Notes under the pieces: generated by a model
Databases searched by the model: none
What the model was told of the DNA's origin: nothing
Seen by the model: the letters and a program-made list of their open reading frames with translations, nothing else
Part shown: piece by piece, positions 28,230 through 37,339 of the stretch
Layout of the letters: each line of letters starts with the position of its first letter
How positions within the stretch are numbered: position 1 is the first letter of the stretch
Assembly (NCBI GenBank): GCA_025451845.1
Contig: JANWJS010000010.1
Coordinates: 1-64,000 of the forward strand
Source: Steroidobacteraceae bacterium
GTDB lineage: Bacteria; Pseudomonadota; Gammaproteobacteria; Steroidobacterales; Steroidobacteraceae
Length of the DNA: 64,000 nucleotides
Direction of reading: 5' to 3'
Position numbers and translations under genes: made by a program

Positions 28230-28678
28230 CGGTCGGCCTCGCGTGGAAGCTCGAGCATGTCCTGCAGGCCGAGGCGATCGGCCGCCGCATCGAGGGCGGC
28301 CGCCCGGCCGTGCCATTGAACTGCGCGGCCCGCCGTGCGGCGGTCGCGCACGAAGGCGGCAAGGAGCTGCAGTCCCGCGGTGTCGATACGCTGCAGAGCG
28401 CTCACGTCCAGGGTGACCGGCCCCGGCTCATCCAGCCGGCACGCGAGCTCCGATTTGAGGGCCTCCGCCTCGGCCACCGTGCATTCGGGGGTCAGGGTCA
28501 GCGACCCGTCCTGCCGGGCGCGTTTCTTCGGGCGTGCCGCAGGGGCGGCCCGGCCACGGGAGACGGCCGGCCGGCGGGGCGCGTCGCTCTTCTTCGCCCC
28601 GTGAGGCCCGCGCTTGCTCACCGGGGTCTTCTGCTTGCGGGTTTTCATAATCTGGTCGGCGCGCGGATTCGGGGGCAT
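28226..28678 (-). CDS. STAS-domain (anti-sigma-antagonist-like) protein
   Basis: A 150-residue product with a very basic N-terminal 55 residues (many Lys/Arg, KKSDAPRRPAVSRGRAAPAA) and a STAS domain after that (GPVTLDVSALQRIDTAGLQL with Ser replaced by Thr at the usual phospho-site DTAG). STAS proteins of this kind are found beside cheA in several proteobacteria; the partner is unknown. An ATG at 28648 would shorten it by 10 residues and neither start has a good ribosome site. It couples to cheA through a 4-base overlap. Confidence 0.85.
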   Translation of the reverse strand: MPPNPRADQIMKTRKQKTPVSKRGPHGAKKSDAPRRPAVSRGRAAPAARPKKRARQDGSLTLTPECTVAEAEALKSELACRLDEPGPVTLDVSALQRIDTAGLQLLAAFVRDRRTAGRAVQWHGRAAALDAAADRLGLQDMLELPREADR

Positions 28679-28697
28679 GACTGCCGCTACAGGGCCG

Positions 28698-28725
28698 GTA
28701 TCGGCCCTTGTGACGCGGCTCTTGA
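28698..28725 (-). promoter_or_regulatory. Possible sigma-28 promoter of the STAS-cheA unit, overlapping a hairpin
   Basis: The minus strand reads TCAA, 16 bases, GCCGATAC; the spacer is one base longer than ideal. The -10 region lies within a perfect 7-base hairpin (28691-28697 with 28702-28708). The predicted start is about 10 bases before the ATG at 28678. Confidence 0.3.
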
Positions 28726-28733
28726 GTGGAGGG

Positions 28734-29144
28734 CTACGAAACTTGACGCAGTTCCGCAGCGTGGGGTCCGTGCAGGCGTCTGACGAGCTCCGCCTCCGCG
28801 AGCGTCAGCCCGCAGCCCGACATCAGCTCCTCGCGGCTCGCACCGCCGCGCGCCAGACGGATGGCGATCTGGTAGCCCGGTGAGGGCGAGGAGGAAGGCA
28901 CGGGCGCCGCGGGGCGCTCCAGGCGCTCGCTGAGCTCTGCGACCGCGGATCGGGCCGCGTCGACGCGTGCCTCGAGCTCCGCGAGCCGCTGCAGCACGAG
29001 CTGTGATTGCGAGAGCACCTCGGCGGTCTGCCGCCGCGTGGCGCCGCGCCACGCCGTGAAGCTGACGGCGGCAACCACGAACGAGAAGACGAGGAACACC
29101 GCTCGTCCTGCGATGAGCAGGAAATCGGCGGAAGGCAGTGTCAT
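28734..29144 (-). CDS. DUF2802 membrane-anchored protein
   Basis: The 136-residue product has one N-terminal membrane helix (AVFLVFSFVVAAVSFTAW), then a coiled coil (LSQSQLVLQRLAELEARVDA). It ends with a small helical DUF2802-type domain (YQIAIRLARGGASREELMSG, CGLTLAEAELVRRLHG). Such genes commonly accompany cheW/motCD clusters in Gammaproteobacteria; function unknown. The ATG at 29144 follows an AGGAG ribosome site. An 80-base gap separates it from motD. Confidence 0.85.
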   Translation of the reverse strand: MTLPSADFLLIAGRAVFLVFSFVVAAVSFTAWRGATRRQTAEVLSQSQLVLQRLAELEARVDAARSAVAELSERLERPAAPVPSSSPSPGYQIAIRLARGGASREELMSGCGLTLAEAELVRRLHGPHAAELRQVS

Positions 29145-29224
29145 GCGCGCAGGCTCCTGTGATGCAAGTCCCACGACGCGCCGACCGTGTCGGAATTCCG
29201 GCGCGAAGCGGTGCGCGTCAGGAG

Positions 29225-30199
29225 TTATCGTGCAGGAACTGTGCCATTGGCGGCGACTGATTCGCCACTCGGCAGCGCGGCGGGGTCCGACGAAGTGCCG
29301 GCCGCGGTTGAAAGTATGACGACTGTCACACGTCGGTTGGCGTTGCGTCCCACCGCTGTGGTGTTGCTGGCGACAGGATGTTGCTCACCGAAGCCGACGA
29401 CCGCCAGGCGGTCGCGCCCCACCCCGTGATCGGACAGCACGTGCACGACGCTGCCAGCGCGTGCGGCCGAGAGTTCCCAGTTGGAATAGAACTGCACGGT
29501 CCGGATGGGCACGTCGTCGGTGAAACCCTCGACGCGCACCGGATTGGGGAAGCGCGCCAGCACGTCGGCGAGGCGTTGAATGATGCCCACGGCTTTCGGC
29601 TCGAGCCGCGCGCTGCCGCTCGGGTAGAGGATGTCGGTGCGGATCTCGACCTCGATCCAGGACTGCTTGCGTCTGATGACCACGAGATTCTTCTTCACCA
29701 GCCCGGACATCGCCTTGGCGACGTCATCGGCGACACGGGTCAGCATGATTGCGGCCGCCTGGGCCTGCGCAGCCCGCTTCGTGTCGGCGGGGGTGGCCGG
29801 GCCGGTCGCGGCCTTGACCCCGCTTTCGTCGCCCGGCGCCGGCATGTCGTCATGGAAGGGCGAGTTCGGTATGGGGGTGGAGAGGGCGAGCGGCACGGGC
29901 GCGAGCAACGAGCGAGGCTGGCCCTTCAGCATGGCCTGCTGCACGAGGCTGACGCGGATGTCGGCTCCGGAGCCCACGCGCTTGTGGCCGACCTCGATAG
30001 GTTGCAGGGTCCGCGGCTCGCCCCGGAAGGCGGCGTAGAGCGAGTCGGAGAGGACGCGATACTTCCCGGCGTTCACCGAAGAAATCGAATACATCACCAC
30101 GAAGAAGGCGAGGAGCAATGTCAGCAGGTCGCCGTACGGGATGGCCCAGCGCTCGTGGTTCTCATGCTCCTCCTCGTGTCTTTTACCTCTGCGGGCCAT
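29225..30199 (-). CDS. motD: Flagellar stator protein MotD (MotB family)
   Basis: MotB-family proteins anchor the stator to peptidoglycan. The 324-residue product starts MARRGKRHEEEHENHERWAI as MotD proteins do. The single membrane helix carries the proton-binding Asp in YGDLLTLLLAFFVVMYSISS. The C-terminal OmpA-like domain has VRVEGFTDDVPIRTVQFYSN, WELSAARAGSVVHVL and RNANRRVTVVIL. The ATG at 30199 follows AGGAG. A dispersed repeat fills the space to motC. Confidence 0.95.
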   Translation of the reverse strand: MARRGKRHEEEHENHERWAIPYGDLLTLLLAFFVVMYSISSVNAGKYRVLSDSLYAAFRGEPRTLQPIEVGHKRVGSGADIRVSLVQQAMLKGQPRSLLAPVPLALSTPIPNSPFHDDMPAPGDESGVKAATGPATPADTKRAAQAQAAAIMLTRVADDVAKAMSGLVKKNLVVIRRKQSWIEVEIRTDILYPSGSARLEPKAVGIIQRLADVLARFPNPVRVEGFTDDVPIRTVQFYSNWELSAARAGSVVHVLSDHGVGRDRLAVVGFGEQHPVASNTTAVGRNANRRVTVVILSTAAGTSSDPAALPSGESVAANGTVPAR

Positions 30200-30218
30200 G
30201 CGGGGCTCCTGGTTTGAG

Positions 30219-30450
30219 GCGCTGGATCCGGGCTCCTGCCCAGCCCGGCGCGCCGCGACTAAAAAGGGCGTGGTTGTTGTTCGCGGCCCCGCCACCTTCG
30301 GCGGCGAGGCATATCGCGCTGCGCAGTCCTGCTTCGCGCAAGCCCGGGGTGTCCCTCGATGGACATCCGCCAGGCGCAGCGAAGCGGTGCTTCGCTGAAA
30401 GGCACCGCCTCGCCGCCGTGCCTGGGAAATGGGGGTCCTGCTGCTTCATG
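30219..30450 (+). repeat. Dispersed GGATCC repeat, copy B (expanded)
   Basis: This occupies the 254-base motC-motD gap, the only large gap in this part of the block. On the plus strand it reads GCGCTGGATCCGG, then CCTGCCCAGCCC, an imperfect hairpin around GCCGCGACTAAAAA and GTTGTTCGCGGC, and CCGCCACCTTCGGCGGCG. It then has about 110 bases not in copy A, including a perfect AGCGAAGC/GCTTCGCT hairpin, and GTGCCTGGGA near the end. Its orientation relative to transcription is opposite to copies A and C. Confidence 0.7.
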
Positions 30451-30453
30451 TCC

Positions 30454-31194
30454 CTAGTGAAGGTATCCCTGCAGCTTGGCCTCGATCGCGCGCGGATTCT
30501 CGCCCTGGGCGATGCTCATCATTCCATCGATGATCATCTCGCGGATCTGGGTCTGGCGATGAATGATGCCTTTGAGCTTGGCGGCTACCGGGAGGAAAAA
30601 GAGATTGGCGAGGCTGATGCCGTAGATCGTGGCGACGAACGCCGAGGCGATGCCGGCGCCGAGCTTGGCCGGGTCCGTGAGATTCTGCAGCACGGCCATC
30701 AGGCCGAGAACCGCGCCAATGATGCCGAGGGTCGGGGAGTAGATGCCCGCGCCCTCGAACATCTTCGCAGCCGCGATGTCGGCATGCTCGCGCATGTTGA
30801 GCTCCACGAACATGGCATTGCTGATGGCCTCGGGCTCACTGCCGTCGACCACCAGTTGCAGCGCTTTCTGCACGAATTTGTCCGTCTCGCGCGCGATCAG
30901 CGGCTCGAGCCCGAGCAATCCCTGCTTGCGCGCGGTGTTGCTCCACTCGACGATCTTGGTGACGAACTGGCTCCCGTCGCGCGACGGCGGCCGCACGATC
31001 CACGGAAAGATCTTGAGCGCGTGCCTCATGACCGGCAGCGGCGTCTGGATGCACGTCGCGGCGATGGTGCCGACCCCCACCACCATGAAGGCCTCGGTGG
31101 AGACCAGCGCCATGAGGCCGGCGCCGCGCAACACGGCACCGAGCAGCACGGCATTGGCGGCGAGCACCAGTCCGATGATGCTCAGAATGTCCAT
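30454..31194 (-). CDS. motC: Flagellar stator protein MotC (MotA family)
   Basis: MotA-family proteins form the proton channel with MotD. The 246-residue product has four predicted membrane segments, the cytoplasmic loop with conserved charges (SNTARKQGLLGLEPLIARET) and the signature GIYSPTLGIIGAVLGLMAVL. The last helix is VATIYGISLANLFFLPVAAK. The spacing to cheZ is 9 bases. The pair is MotC/MotD type rather than MotA/MotB judged by the partner's N-terminus. Confidence 0.95.
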   Translation of the reverse strand: MDILSIIGLVLAANAVLLGAVLRGAGLMALVSTEAFMVVGVGTIAATCIQTPLPVMRHALKIFPWIVRPPSRDGSQFVTKIVEWSNTARKQGLLGLEPLIARETDKFVQKALQLVVDGSEPEAISNAMFVELNMREHADIAAAKMFEGAGIYSPTLGIIGAVLGLMAVLQNLTDPAKLGAGIASAFVATIYGISLANLFFLPVAAKLKGIIHRQTQIREMIIDGMMSIAQGENPRAIEAKLQGYLH

Positions 31195-31203
31195 TGCCGC
31201 CCC

Positions 31204-31968
31204 TTACATGCCAAGGCCCGACAGGAGCTCATCCACGTCTGTCTGGCCTGTGGCGACATCTCCCCGAGTCACGCCGGGCACGACCGGTCCGTGGCCCTTG
31301 TCCGGGTCCTCGCCGAGCGTGGTGTGCTCGACGATATCTCCTGAAAGCTTGGTGAGGCTCGCCAGGGCTTCCTCCAGCTCTTCGACGAGCTTGATGACGC
31401 TGCGAATGATCTGGCCGGTCAGGTCCTGGTAACCCTGCGCGAGCAGCACGTCGGCGAGGTTCTTGCGGATCTGATCCGAGTCGGTGCGCACAGCGGGCAG
31501 GAACGCCTCGACCGCGCGCACCACCGGAAGGAAGGCATCGATCGAGCGGACCGCGGCCTCGAAGCCGGTGCCGCTCGACGGACGCTCGCGGTAGGCCTTC
31601 AGCGAGGTGATGAGGGCGCCCGCCTCGCGGGCGGTGCGCTCGGCGAGCGGCCCCGACTGCTCGACGAGATCGAGTGTGCGGTGCGCGGCCTCGTCGGTCA
31701 TCCTGATGACGTGCGCCAGACGGGTTCTCGCATCCGGAATCTCGTTCTCGGCGATATCCGCGAGGCGCGACTCGATGCCGAAACGCTCGAGCGCCTTTTG
31801 CAAGTCGCCGGTCAGCCTGCGGATCTCGGTGAGCGTTTGCGGCTCGCGCATGCGCACGATGTGATCGATGGCGGTGAAGAAGGCCGCCTCGTCCTCGCCC
31901 CGCAATGCCTCCGACAGGGCATCGACGCAGGCGCCGTATTCAACTTTCAAAACTTGGAAGTTCGACAT
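31204..31968 (-). CDS. cheZ: CheY-phosphate phosphatase CheZ
   Basis: CheZ dephosphorylates CheY. The 254-residue product is a long helical hairpin with the catalytic segment AQGYQDLTGQIIRSVIKLVE, containing the Asp and Gln of the QDLTGQ motif. The C-terminal CheY-binding tail DVDELLSGLGM is intact. It lies directly after cheY, as in E. coli and Pseudomonas. Confidence 0.96.
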   Translation of the reverse strand: MSNFQVLKVEYGACVDALSEALRGEDEAAFFTAIDHIVRMREPQTLTEIRRLTGDLQKALERFGIESRLADIAENEIPDARTRLAHVIRMTDEAAHRTLDLVEQSGPLAERTAREAGALITSLKAYRERPSSGTGFEAAVRSIDAFLPVVRAVEAFLPAVRTDSDQIRKNLADVLLAQGYQDLTGQIIRSVIKLVEELEEALASLTKLSGDIVEHTTLGEDPDKGHGPVVPGVTRGDVATGQTDVDELLSGLGM

Positions 31969-31975
31969 GGCGGTT

Positions 31976-32359
31976 TCACTTTCCCGGGCCGAGGATCTTG
32001 TCGAGCTTCTCTTTGAGAGTCTCGGCGGTGAACGGTTTGATGACGTAGCCGTTCACGCCCGCCTGTGCCGCCTCGATGATCTGCTCGCGCTTCGCTTCCG
32101 CGGTCAGCATGAGGACGGGCATCTTGGCGAGCTTGGCATCGGCGCGTACGGCCTTGATGAGCTCGAGGCCCGGCATGCCGGGCATGTTCCAGTCGGTGAT
32201 GAGGATGTCGAAGCCGCCCGCTTGCAGCATGGGCAACGCCGTCTTGCCGTCGTCGGCCTCGGCCACGTTGGGGTAGCCGAGATCGTGCAGCAGGTTCTTG
32301 ATGATGCGCCGCATGGTCGAGAAATCGTCGACCACCAGGAATTTCAGATCTTTGCTCAC
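31976..32359 (-). CDS. cheY: Chemotaxis response regulator CheY (motor-binding copy)
   Basis: Phospho-CheY binds FliM and reverses the motor. The 127-residue receiver has Asp residues in [18 protein letters not shown], phospho-Asp in [17 protein letters not shown], Thr in [12 protein letters not shown] and Lys in [11 protein letters not shown]. It starts with GTG overlapping the fliA stop as GTGA. Sequence and adjacency to cheZ make it the canonical CheY of the two copies. Confidence 0.97.
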   Translation of the reverse strand: MSKDLKFLVVDDFSTMRRIIKNLLHDLGYPNVAEADDGKTALPMLQAGGFDILITDWNMPGMPGLELIKAVRADAKLAKMPVLMLTAEAKREQIIEAAQAGVNGYVIKPFTAETLKEKLDKILGPGK

Positions 32360-33099
32360 TGCCTGCCTCGTCTCGTTGCACTCGCGCCGGCTGCGCCGTC
32401 ACGCCAGTCCGCCAGCCGCGCCTTGAGCCGCACGAGCGCCTGCCCGTGAAGCTGACAGGCGCGCGATTCGGTCACCTTCAACACCGCGCCAATCTCCTTG
32501 AGGTTCAGTCCCTCGCCGTAGTAGAGCGACATGACCAGCTTCTCCCGCTCCGGCAGCCCGTCGATCGCCTGCGCCAGCGCGTCCCGGAACCCTTCCTCCG
32601 CGGTCTCCCGGAAGGGGTCGGCCGCGCCCTCCGCCGTCGCCGCCGTCGTGTCGTCGAGCGCCGCCAGGCGACAACTCGCCGCATCCTGCACGATGGCGTG
32701 ATACTCCTCGAGCGGTACGCCGAGCTGCTCGGCGATCTCCGTATCGCGCGCGTCCCGTCCGGTGCGCCGCTCGATCTCCTGCACCACCGCGGCGACTGCG
32801 CGCGCCTTGCGGTGTACCGAGCGCGGCGCCCAATCGAGCTTGCGCAGCGCATCGATCATGGCGCCGCGGATGCGGATGCCGGCGTAGGTCTCGAAGCTCG
32901 CGCCGCGGTTCGGTGCGTAGTTCGATGCGGCCTCCAGCAACCCCAGCATGCCCGCCTGCATCAAATCGTCGACCTCCACAGAGGGCGGCAACCGGCCGAC
33001 CAGGTGATACGCGATCCGCTTCACCAGCTCGGCGTGGCGGGTCACCAGCTCGCTCGCCTCGTTCGGCGCGCGGGCGCCGTATGCGCTGGCCGCGTTCAT
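32356..33099 (-). CDS. fliA: Flagellar sigma factor FliA (sigma-28)
   Basis: FliA directs RNA polymerase to late flagellar promoters. The 247-residue product has region 2 ([40 protein letters not shown]), region 3 ([20 protein letters not shown]) and region 4 ([20 protein letters not shown], then [20 protein letters not shown]). The ATG at 33099 overlaps the flhG stop as ATGA; longer starts give no conserved sequence. A sigma-28-like promoter lies about 90 bases upstream, inside flhG. Confidence 0.96.
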   Translation of the reverse strand: MNAASAYGARAPNEASELVTRHAELVKRIAYHLVGRLPPSVEVDDLMQAGMLGLLEAASNYAPNRGASFETYAGIRIRGAMIDALRKLDWAPRSVHRKARAVAAVVQEIERRTGRDARDTEIAEQLGVPLEEYHAIVQDAASCRLAALDDTTAATAEGAADPFRETAEEGFRDALAQAIDGLPEREKLVMSLYYGEGLNLKEIGAVLKVTESRACQLHGQALVRLKARLADWRDGAAGASATRRGRQ

Positions 33100-33977
33100 G
33101 GCACCACTTCCAGCCGCACCGCGCTGCGTCGCACCAGCCGCTCCACGAAAAACTCGATGTTCCCGCGGGGACCGGGTGGCACTGGCCATTTATCGGCCGC
33201 GGCAGCCAGTTTCTTGAACGCCCGCGCCGCGGGGCTTCCCGGATAGGCCTCGGCCACCGGACGCTGCTCCCGTACGGAGCGGCGCAGGTACTCGTCCTCA
33301 GGAATCTCGCCGGCGAATTCGAGCACAACGTCGAGGAAGCGCGCCGTGACGCGCTCGAAGCGGCCGAAGAGCTCGGCGCCGCCGCCCGGCGCGCGAACCC
33401 GGTTGGCAAGCACCCGAAAGCGGTGGACACCGTGATTGCGACTCAGGACCTTGACGAGCGCATAAGCGTCGGTTAGGGACGCCGGCTCGTCGCAGATCAC
33501 GATCACCACGTGTTGGGACGCCTGTGAGAACTGCAGCACACCCGGAGCTATCCCCGCCGCGGTATCCACGATCAGCACGTCCAGGCGGGCGGCGAGCGCG
33601 CTGAAGGCGCGCACCAGGCCCAAGTGCTCCGCGGCGCCCATGCTGGCGAGGTCGGCCGCGCCCGAAGCGGCGGGCACGACGTGAAATCCCTGGGGCGCCT
33701 CGACGATCACCTCATCCAGCGTCCGCTCCCCGCAGATCACGTGCGCGAGCGTGTATCGTGGCGAGAGGCCGAGGAAGACATCGGCGTTGGCGAGACCCAG
33801 GTCGCCATCGAGCAGTACCACGCGCCGGCTCGCCGCCGCGAGCGCGGTGGCAAGATTGACGGCGACACTCGTCTTGCCGACCCCCCCTTTGCCGCCCGTG
33901 ATGGCGATCACCTGCACGGGCTGCCCGAGGGACTGGAGCTTGGAGTTGTTGATCAGACTGAGCTCAGGTCGCCGCAT
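33096..33977 (-). CDS. flhG: Flagellar number regulator FlhG/FleN (MinD-like ATPase)
   Basis: FlhG restrains flagellar number; the Pseudomonas orthologue FleN also antagonises FleQ. The 293-residue product has the deviant Walker A VIAITGGKGGVGKT, VVLLDGDLGLANADVFLGL, VDTAAGIAPGVLQF and the C-terminal GNIEFFVERLV typical of FleN. The DQAxxLR helix of some FlhG proteins is not seen. The ATG at 33977 overlaps the end of flhF and follows GGAAGG; a start at 34022 is less likely. Confidence 0.95.
   Translation of the reverse strand: MRRPELSLINNSKLQSLGQPVQVIAITGGKGGVGKTSVAVNLATALAAASRRVVLLDGDLGLANADVFLGLSPRYTLAHVICGERTLDEVIVEAPQGFHVVPAASGAADLASMGAAEHLGLVRAFSALAARLDVLIVDTAAGIAPGVLQFSQASQHVVIVICDEPASLTDAYALVKVLSRNHGVHRFRVLANRVRAPGGGAELFGRFERVTARFLDVVLEFAGEIPEDEYLRRSVREQRPVAEAYPGSPAARAFKKLAAAADKWPVPPGPRGNIEFFVERLVRRSAVRLEVVP
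33190..33217 (-). promoter_or_regulatory. Possible internal sigma-28 promoter for fliA
   Basis: Inside flhG the minus strand reads TCAAGAAA, 12 bases, GCCGATAA. The -10 box is a perfect consensus and the spacer is one base long. The fliA ATG lies about 90 bases downstream, so FliA could reinforce its own expression. Confirmation needs a mapped 5' end. Confidence 0.4.
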
Positions 33978-35244
33978 TTGACAGCCTTCCAAAACGTCGT
34001 CGCAGCAAATCTTCGTCGGCAACCGCGCCGGTCGCCTTGGCGAGCCGCACGGCGTGGGACACCAGCTCCAGCGCCCGGGCGGGCCGCAGGTCTTCGGGCA
34101 CGCGCTGGCCCTCGCTCGTGTAGGAGAGCGGCAGCCGCGCCCGGATGAGCACGGAGAGCGCCCCGCCGAGGCTGGCCGCCTCGTCTATCTTGGTGAGCAG
34201 ACACGAGGCCGGATTGGCGGGCCGGAAGCGTTGCACCGCTTCCTCGAGCGCGCCCGCCTGAGTGCTCGCCGCGAGTACGAGTGCCGTCTCCAGCCGCGAC
34301 GCGCAGTTGGCGAGCACTACGAGGCGCGAGGCGAGCTGCGCATCGCGCAGGCTGGACCCCGGCGTGTCGATCAACACCAGACGGTAGCGCTCGAGCCGTG
34401 ATATCAGCTCCGGCAAGGCCTCGAAGCTCTCCGGCGTATGCACCGGCACACCCAGGAGCTGACCCAGGGCCCGCATCTGGTCCTGCGCACCGAGGCGCAC
34501 GGTATCGGAGGCGACCAGCGCGAGCTCCTTCGGGCCGTGCCGCAGTATCCAACGTACCGCCAGTTTGGCGAGCATGGTCGTCTTGCCCACGCCGGTGGCG
34601 CCGACGAAGGCGACGCGGCCGCCGCTTTCCAGCCAGCGGTCGCCGGTCACGAGCAGATATTGCGACAGGCCCGCGATGGCGAACCGGCGACCCTGCGTGA
34701 GATCCACCCGCTCATCGAGCTGCCCGATGAGGTGGTCGGCAAGGTCCTGGGCGATGCCGATCTCGGTCAGCTCGCGCAGGATCTCGGTATGCACTGGCGC
34801 GCGACGCGTGCGATCGTTCCAGGCGAGCTGTGCGAGCTGGGTCTCGAGCATGCGCCGCAACGTCTGCAGCTCCTTGCCCATGGTATCCGCGGGAGCCTGC
34901 GGCTGGGATTCAAAGAGGGGCGTCGCGAGCGCCTCGGCGGTGGGCGGCGTGGGAGCGGATGCAGACGCGTGCAGCGGCTCGGGCGAACGCGTCGGCGCAG
35001 ATGCGCGCACCGGCTCAGGCAGCGAGCGACCGGACAGGATGTCCGCGGCCGGGGGCCGGTTGCCAGGGATGGCCAGTGGCGGCGCTTTCTCCAGGCTTCC
35101 GGCTTCAAAATCGATTGCCGCGGTGACTTCAACTCCCTCAGGCGTGCGGCGCGAGGAGAGGATCACCGCCTCTTCGCCCAGCTGCGCGCGGATGGTGCGC
35201 AATGCCTGGCGCATGTCGGGTGCCGTATGTCTTACGATCTTCAT
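33964..35244 (-). CDS. flhF: Flagellar placement GTPase FlhF
   Basis: FlhF is an SRP-type GTPase that sets the polar site of flagellar assembly. The 426-residue product has a basic N-terminal region (MKIVRHTAPDMRQALRTIRA), a Pro/Ala-rich linker to about residue 120, an N-domain helix bundle and the G domain. The G motifs are FVGATGVGKTTMLAKLA, VLIDTPGSSLRDAQL and LLTKIDEAASLGG. Its position between flhA and flhG is standard for polar flagellates. Confidence 0.96.
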   Translation of the reverse strand: MKIVRHTAPDMRQALRTIRAQLGEEAVILSSRRTPEGVEVTAAIDFEAGSLEKAPPLAIPGNRPPAADILSGRSLPEPVRASAPTRSPEPLHASASAPTPPTAEALATPLFESQPQAPADTMGKELQTLRRMLETQLAQLAWNDRTRRAPVHTEILRELTEIGIAQDLADHLIGQLDERVDLTQGRRFAIAGLSQYLLVTGDRWLESGGRVAFVGATGVGKTTMLAKLAVRWILRHGPKELALVASDTVRLGAQDQMRALGQLLGVPVHTPESFEALPELISRLERYRLVLIDTPGSSLRDAQLASRLVVLANCASRLETALVLAASTQAGALEEAVQRFRPANPASCLLTKIDEAASLGGALSVLIRARLPLSYTSEGQRVPEDLRPARALELVSHAVRLAKATGAVADEDLLRRRFGRLSNAAT

Positions 35245-35246
35245 GT

Positions 35247-37337
35247 TTACCTACCGACCGCGGTGACGACGCGGACCTTGCGGTTGTCGGGTATCTCATT
35301 CCAGGCGAGCACGTGGAGGTTGGGCAGCGCCGCGCGCAGGAAGCGCGACAACTGAGCGCGCAGCGGCGGCGGCACGAGAAGCACCGGCGCCTCGCCCGAA
35401 GCCTCACGCCGCCGCGATGCCTCGGCGACACGCTGTTGCAGCCGCTCCGCCAGCCCGGGCTCGAGGCCGGGACTCGTGGAGTTGGCGGTGAGCGAGCCGG
35501 AGAGCAGCCGCTCCAGCTCCGGCTCGAAAGTGATGACGGGCAGCTCCGTTGCGATACCGGCGATGTCCTGCACGATCTGCCGTCCGAGCGCGACGCGGAC
35601 CTGGCTCAGCAGTACTGCCGGATCCTGAGAGCGCGGCGCGTGCTCCGCCAGCGTCTCGATGATCGTGCGGATGTTGCGGATGGGAATGCGCTCAGCGAGC
35701 AGGCTCTGCAGCACTCGCACGACGGCGGAGAGCGGCAGCACGCGCGGCACCAGATCCTCCACCAGCTTCGGCGCGCCCTTCGCGAGCCCGTTGAGCAGCT
35801 GCTGCACCTCTTCGTGCCCGAGGATCTCGTTGGCGTGCGACTGGATGATGAAAGAGAGGTGGGTGGCGATGACGGTGCTGGGGTCGACCACAGTGTAGCC
35901 GAGCGCCTGGGCGTGATCGCGGCTCGCCGCATCGATCCACACCGCCTCCATGCCGAAGGCCGGGTCGCGGGTGGCGATGCCCTGCAACGGACCGAAGACA
36001 CGGCCCGCATTGATTGCGAGCTCCTTGTCGGGATAGATGACGCTCTCGCCGACGGGCACGCCACTCAGATTGATGCGGTATACGTTGGGCGCGAGGTCGA
36101 GGTTGTCGCGGATGTGCACAGCCGGGACGAGGAAGCCGAGCTCCATTGAGAGCTTGCGCCGCACGCCCCGTACCCTGCCGAGAAGGTCGCCGCTCTGGCG
36201 CTTGTCGACGAGCGAGACGAGGCGGTAGCCGACCTCGAGGCCGACCAGATCGACGGGGCGGACGTCCTCCCAGGTGAGCTCGCGGGTCTCGGACGCCTGC
36301 GGCGCGGGTTTCGGGGCGGCGCTCACGGCGGCGGCAGCCTGGCGCCTCCTGTTGATGATGTAGGCCGCCGCGCCGCAGAGCGTGGCGATGAGGAGGAATG
36401 GGACGTTAGGCATGCCCGGGATGAGGCCCATGACGCCGAGCAGGCCCGCCGCCACCCCGAGCGCCTTGGGGTTGCCGAAGAGCTGCCGGCGCAGCTCCCC
36501 GCCCATGTCCTGCGGCCGCGACATGCGAGTCACGATGAGGGCCACCGCGGTCGAGAGCAGCAGGGCCGGAATCTGCGCCACCAGGCCGTCGCCGATGGTA
36601 AGGAGCGTATACGTATGGACAGCGTCCGTAACCGCCATCCCGTGGCCGATCGTGCCGATCGCGAGGCCGCCGATGATGTTGATGAGCAGAATCAGGATCC
36701 CCGCGATGGCATCGCCGCGCACGAACTTGCTCGAGCCGTCCATCGCGCCGTAGAAGTCGGCCTCGGCGCGGACCTCGGCGCGGCGCGTGCGCGCCTCGTC
36801 CTGTGTAATGAGGCCCGCGTTGAGATCGGCGTCGATCGCCATCTGTTTGCCGGGCATGGCATCCAAGGTGAAGCGGGCGCTGACTTCGGAGATGCGTCCC
36901 GAGCCCTTGGTGACCACAACGAAGTTAATGATGGTGAGAATGATGAACACCACCACGCCGACGGCGAAGTTGCCGCCGACCACGAACTCGCCGAAGGACT
37001 GGATGACGTGGCCTGCCGCCTGGGGACCGCTGTATCCGTGCAGCAGCACCACGCGAGTCGACGCGACGTTGAGCGCCAGACGCACGAGTGTCGCAAGCAG
37101 GAGGACCGTCGGAAAGACGCCGAATTCGATCGGCCGCGCGACATAGAACACCGCCATCACGATGACGATCGAGAGCGCGATGTTGAAAGTAAAGAGAACG
37201 TCGAGCGCCATCGGCGGCAGCGGCAGGATCACCATGGCCAGCACGCCGAGGACGCCCGCCGGCACGCCGATGCCGGCGCGCAGCATGTCCCGCCAGGCCG
37301 GCATGGTGTTGGGGCTCGATGGGGTGACTGCGCTCAT
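35247..37337 (-). CDS. flhA: Flagellar export gate protein FlhA
   Basis: FlhA is the large gate component of the flagellar type III export apparatus. The 696-residue product has about eight membrane segments in the first 330 residues. Between them lies the conserved FHIPEP-type region (FVVVTKGSGRISEVSARFTL, DAMPGKQMAIDADLNAGLI). A C-terminal cytoplasmic domain ends in VLAWNEIPDNRKVRVVTAVG. The ATG at 37337 is preferred; a TTG at 37343 overlapping the flhB stop would add two residues. Confidence 0.96.
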   Translation of the reverse strand: MSAVTPSSPNTMPAWRDMLRAGIGVPAGVLGVLAMVILPLPPMALDVLFTFNIALSIVIVMAVFYVARPIEFGVFPTVLLLATLVRLALNVASTRVVLLHGYSGPQAAGHVIQSFGEFVVGGNFAVGVVVFIILTIINFVVVTKGSGRISEVSARFTLDAMPGKQMAIDADLNAGLITQDEARTRRAEVRAEADFYGAMDGSSKFVRGDAIAGILILLINIIGGLAIGTIGHGMAVTDAVHTYTLLTIGDGLVAQIPALLLSTAVALIVTRMSRPQDMGGELRRQLFGNPKALGVAAGLLGVMGLIPGMPNVPFLLIATLCGAAAYIINRRRQAAAAVSAAPKPAPQASETRELTWEDVRPVDLVGLEVGYRLVSLVDKRQSGDLLGRVRGVRRKLSMELGFLVPAVHIRDNLDLAPNVYRINLSGVPVGESVIYPDKELAINAGRVFGPLQGIATRDPAFGMEAVWIDAASRDHAQALGYTVVDPSTVIATHLSFIIQSHANEILGHEEVQQLLNGLAKGAPKLVEDLVPRVLPLSAVVRVLQSLLAERIPIRNIRTIIETLAEHAPRSQDPAVLLSQVRVALGRQIVQDIAGIATELPVITFEPELERLLSGSLTANSTSPGLEPGLAERLQQRVAEASRRREASGEAPVLLVPPPLRAQLSRFLRAALPNLHVLAWNEIPDNRKVRVVTAVGR

Positions 37338-37339
37338 GA

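Noticed and set aside
28687-29052. An alternative 121-codon frame overlapping the DUF2802 gene
   Set aside because: It is out of frame with the conserved membrane helix and coiled coil and has no recognisable content.
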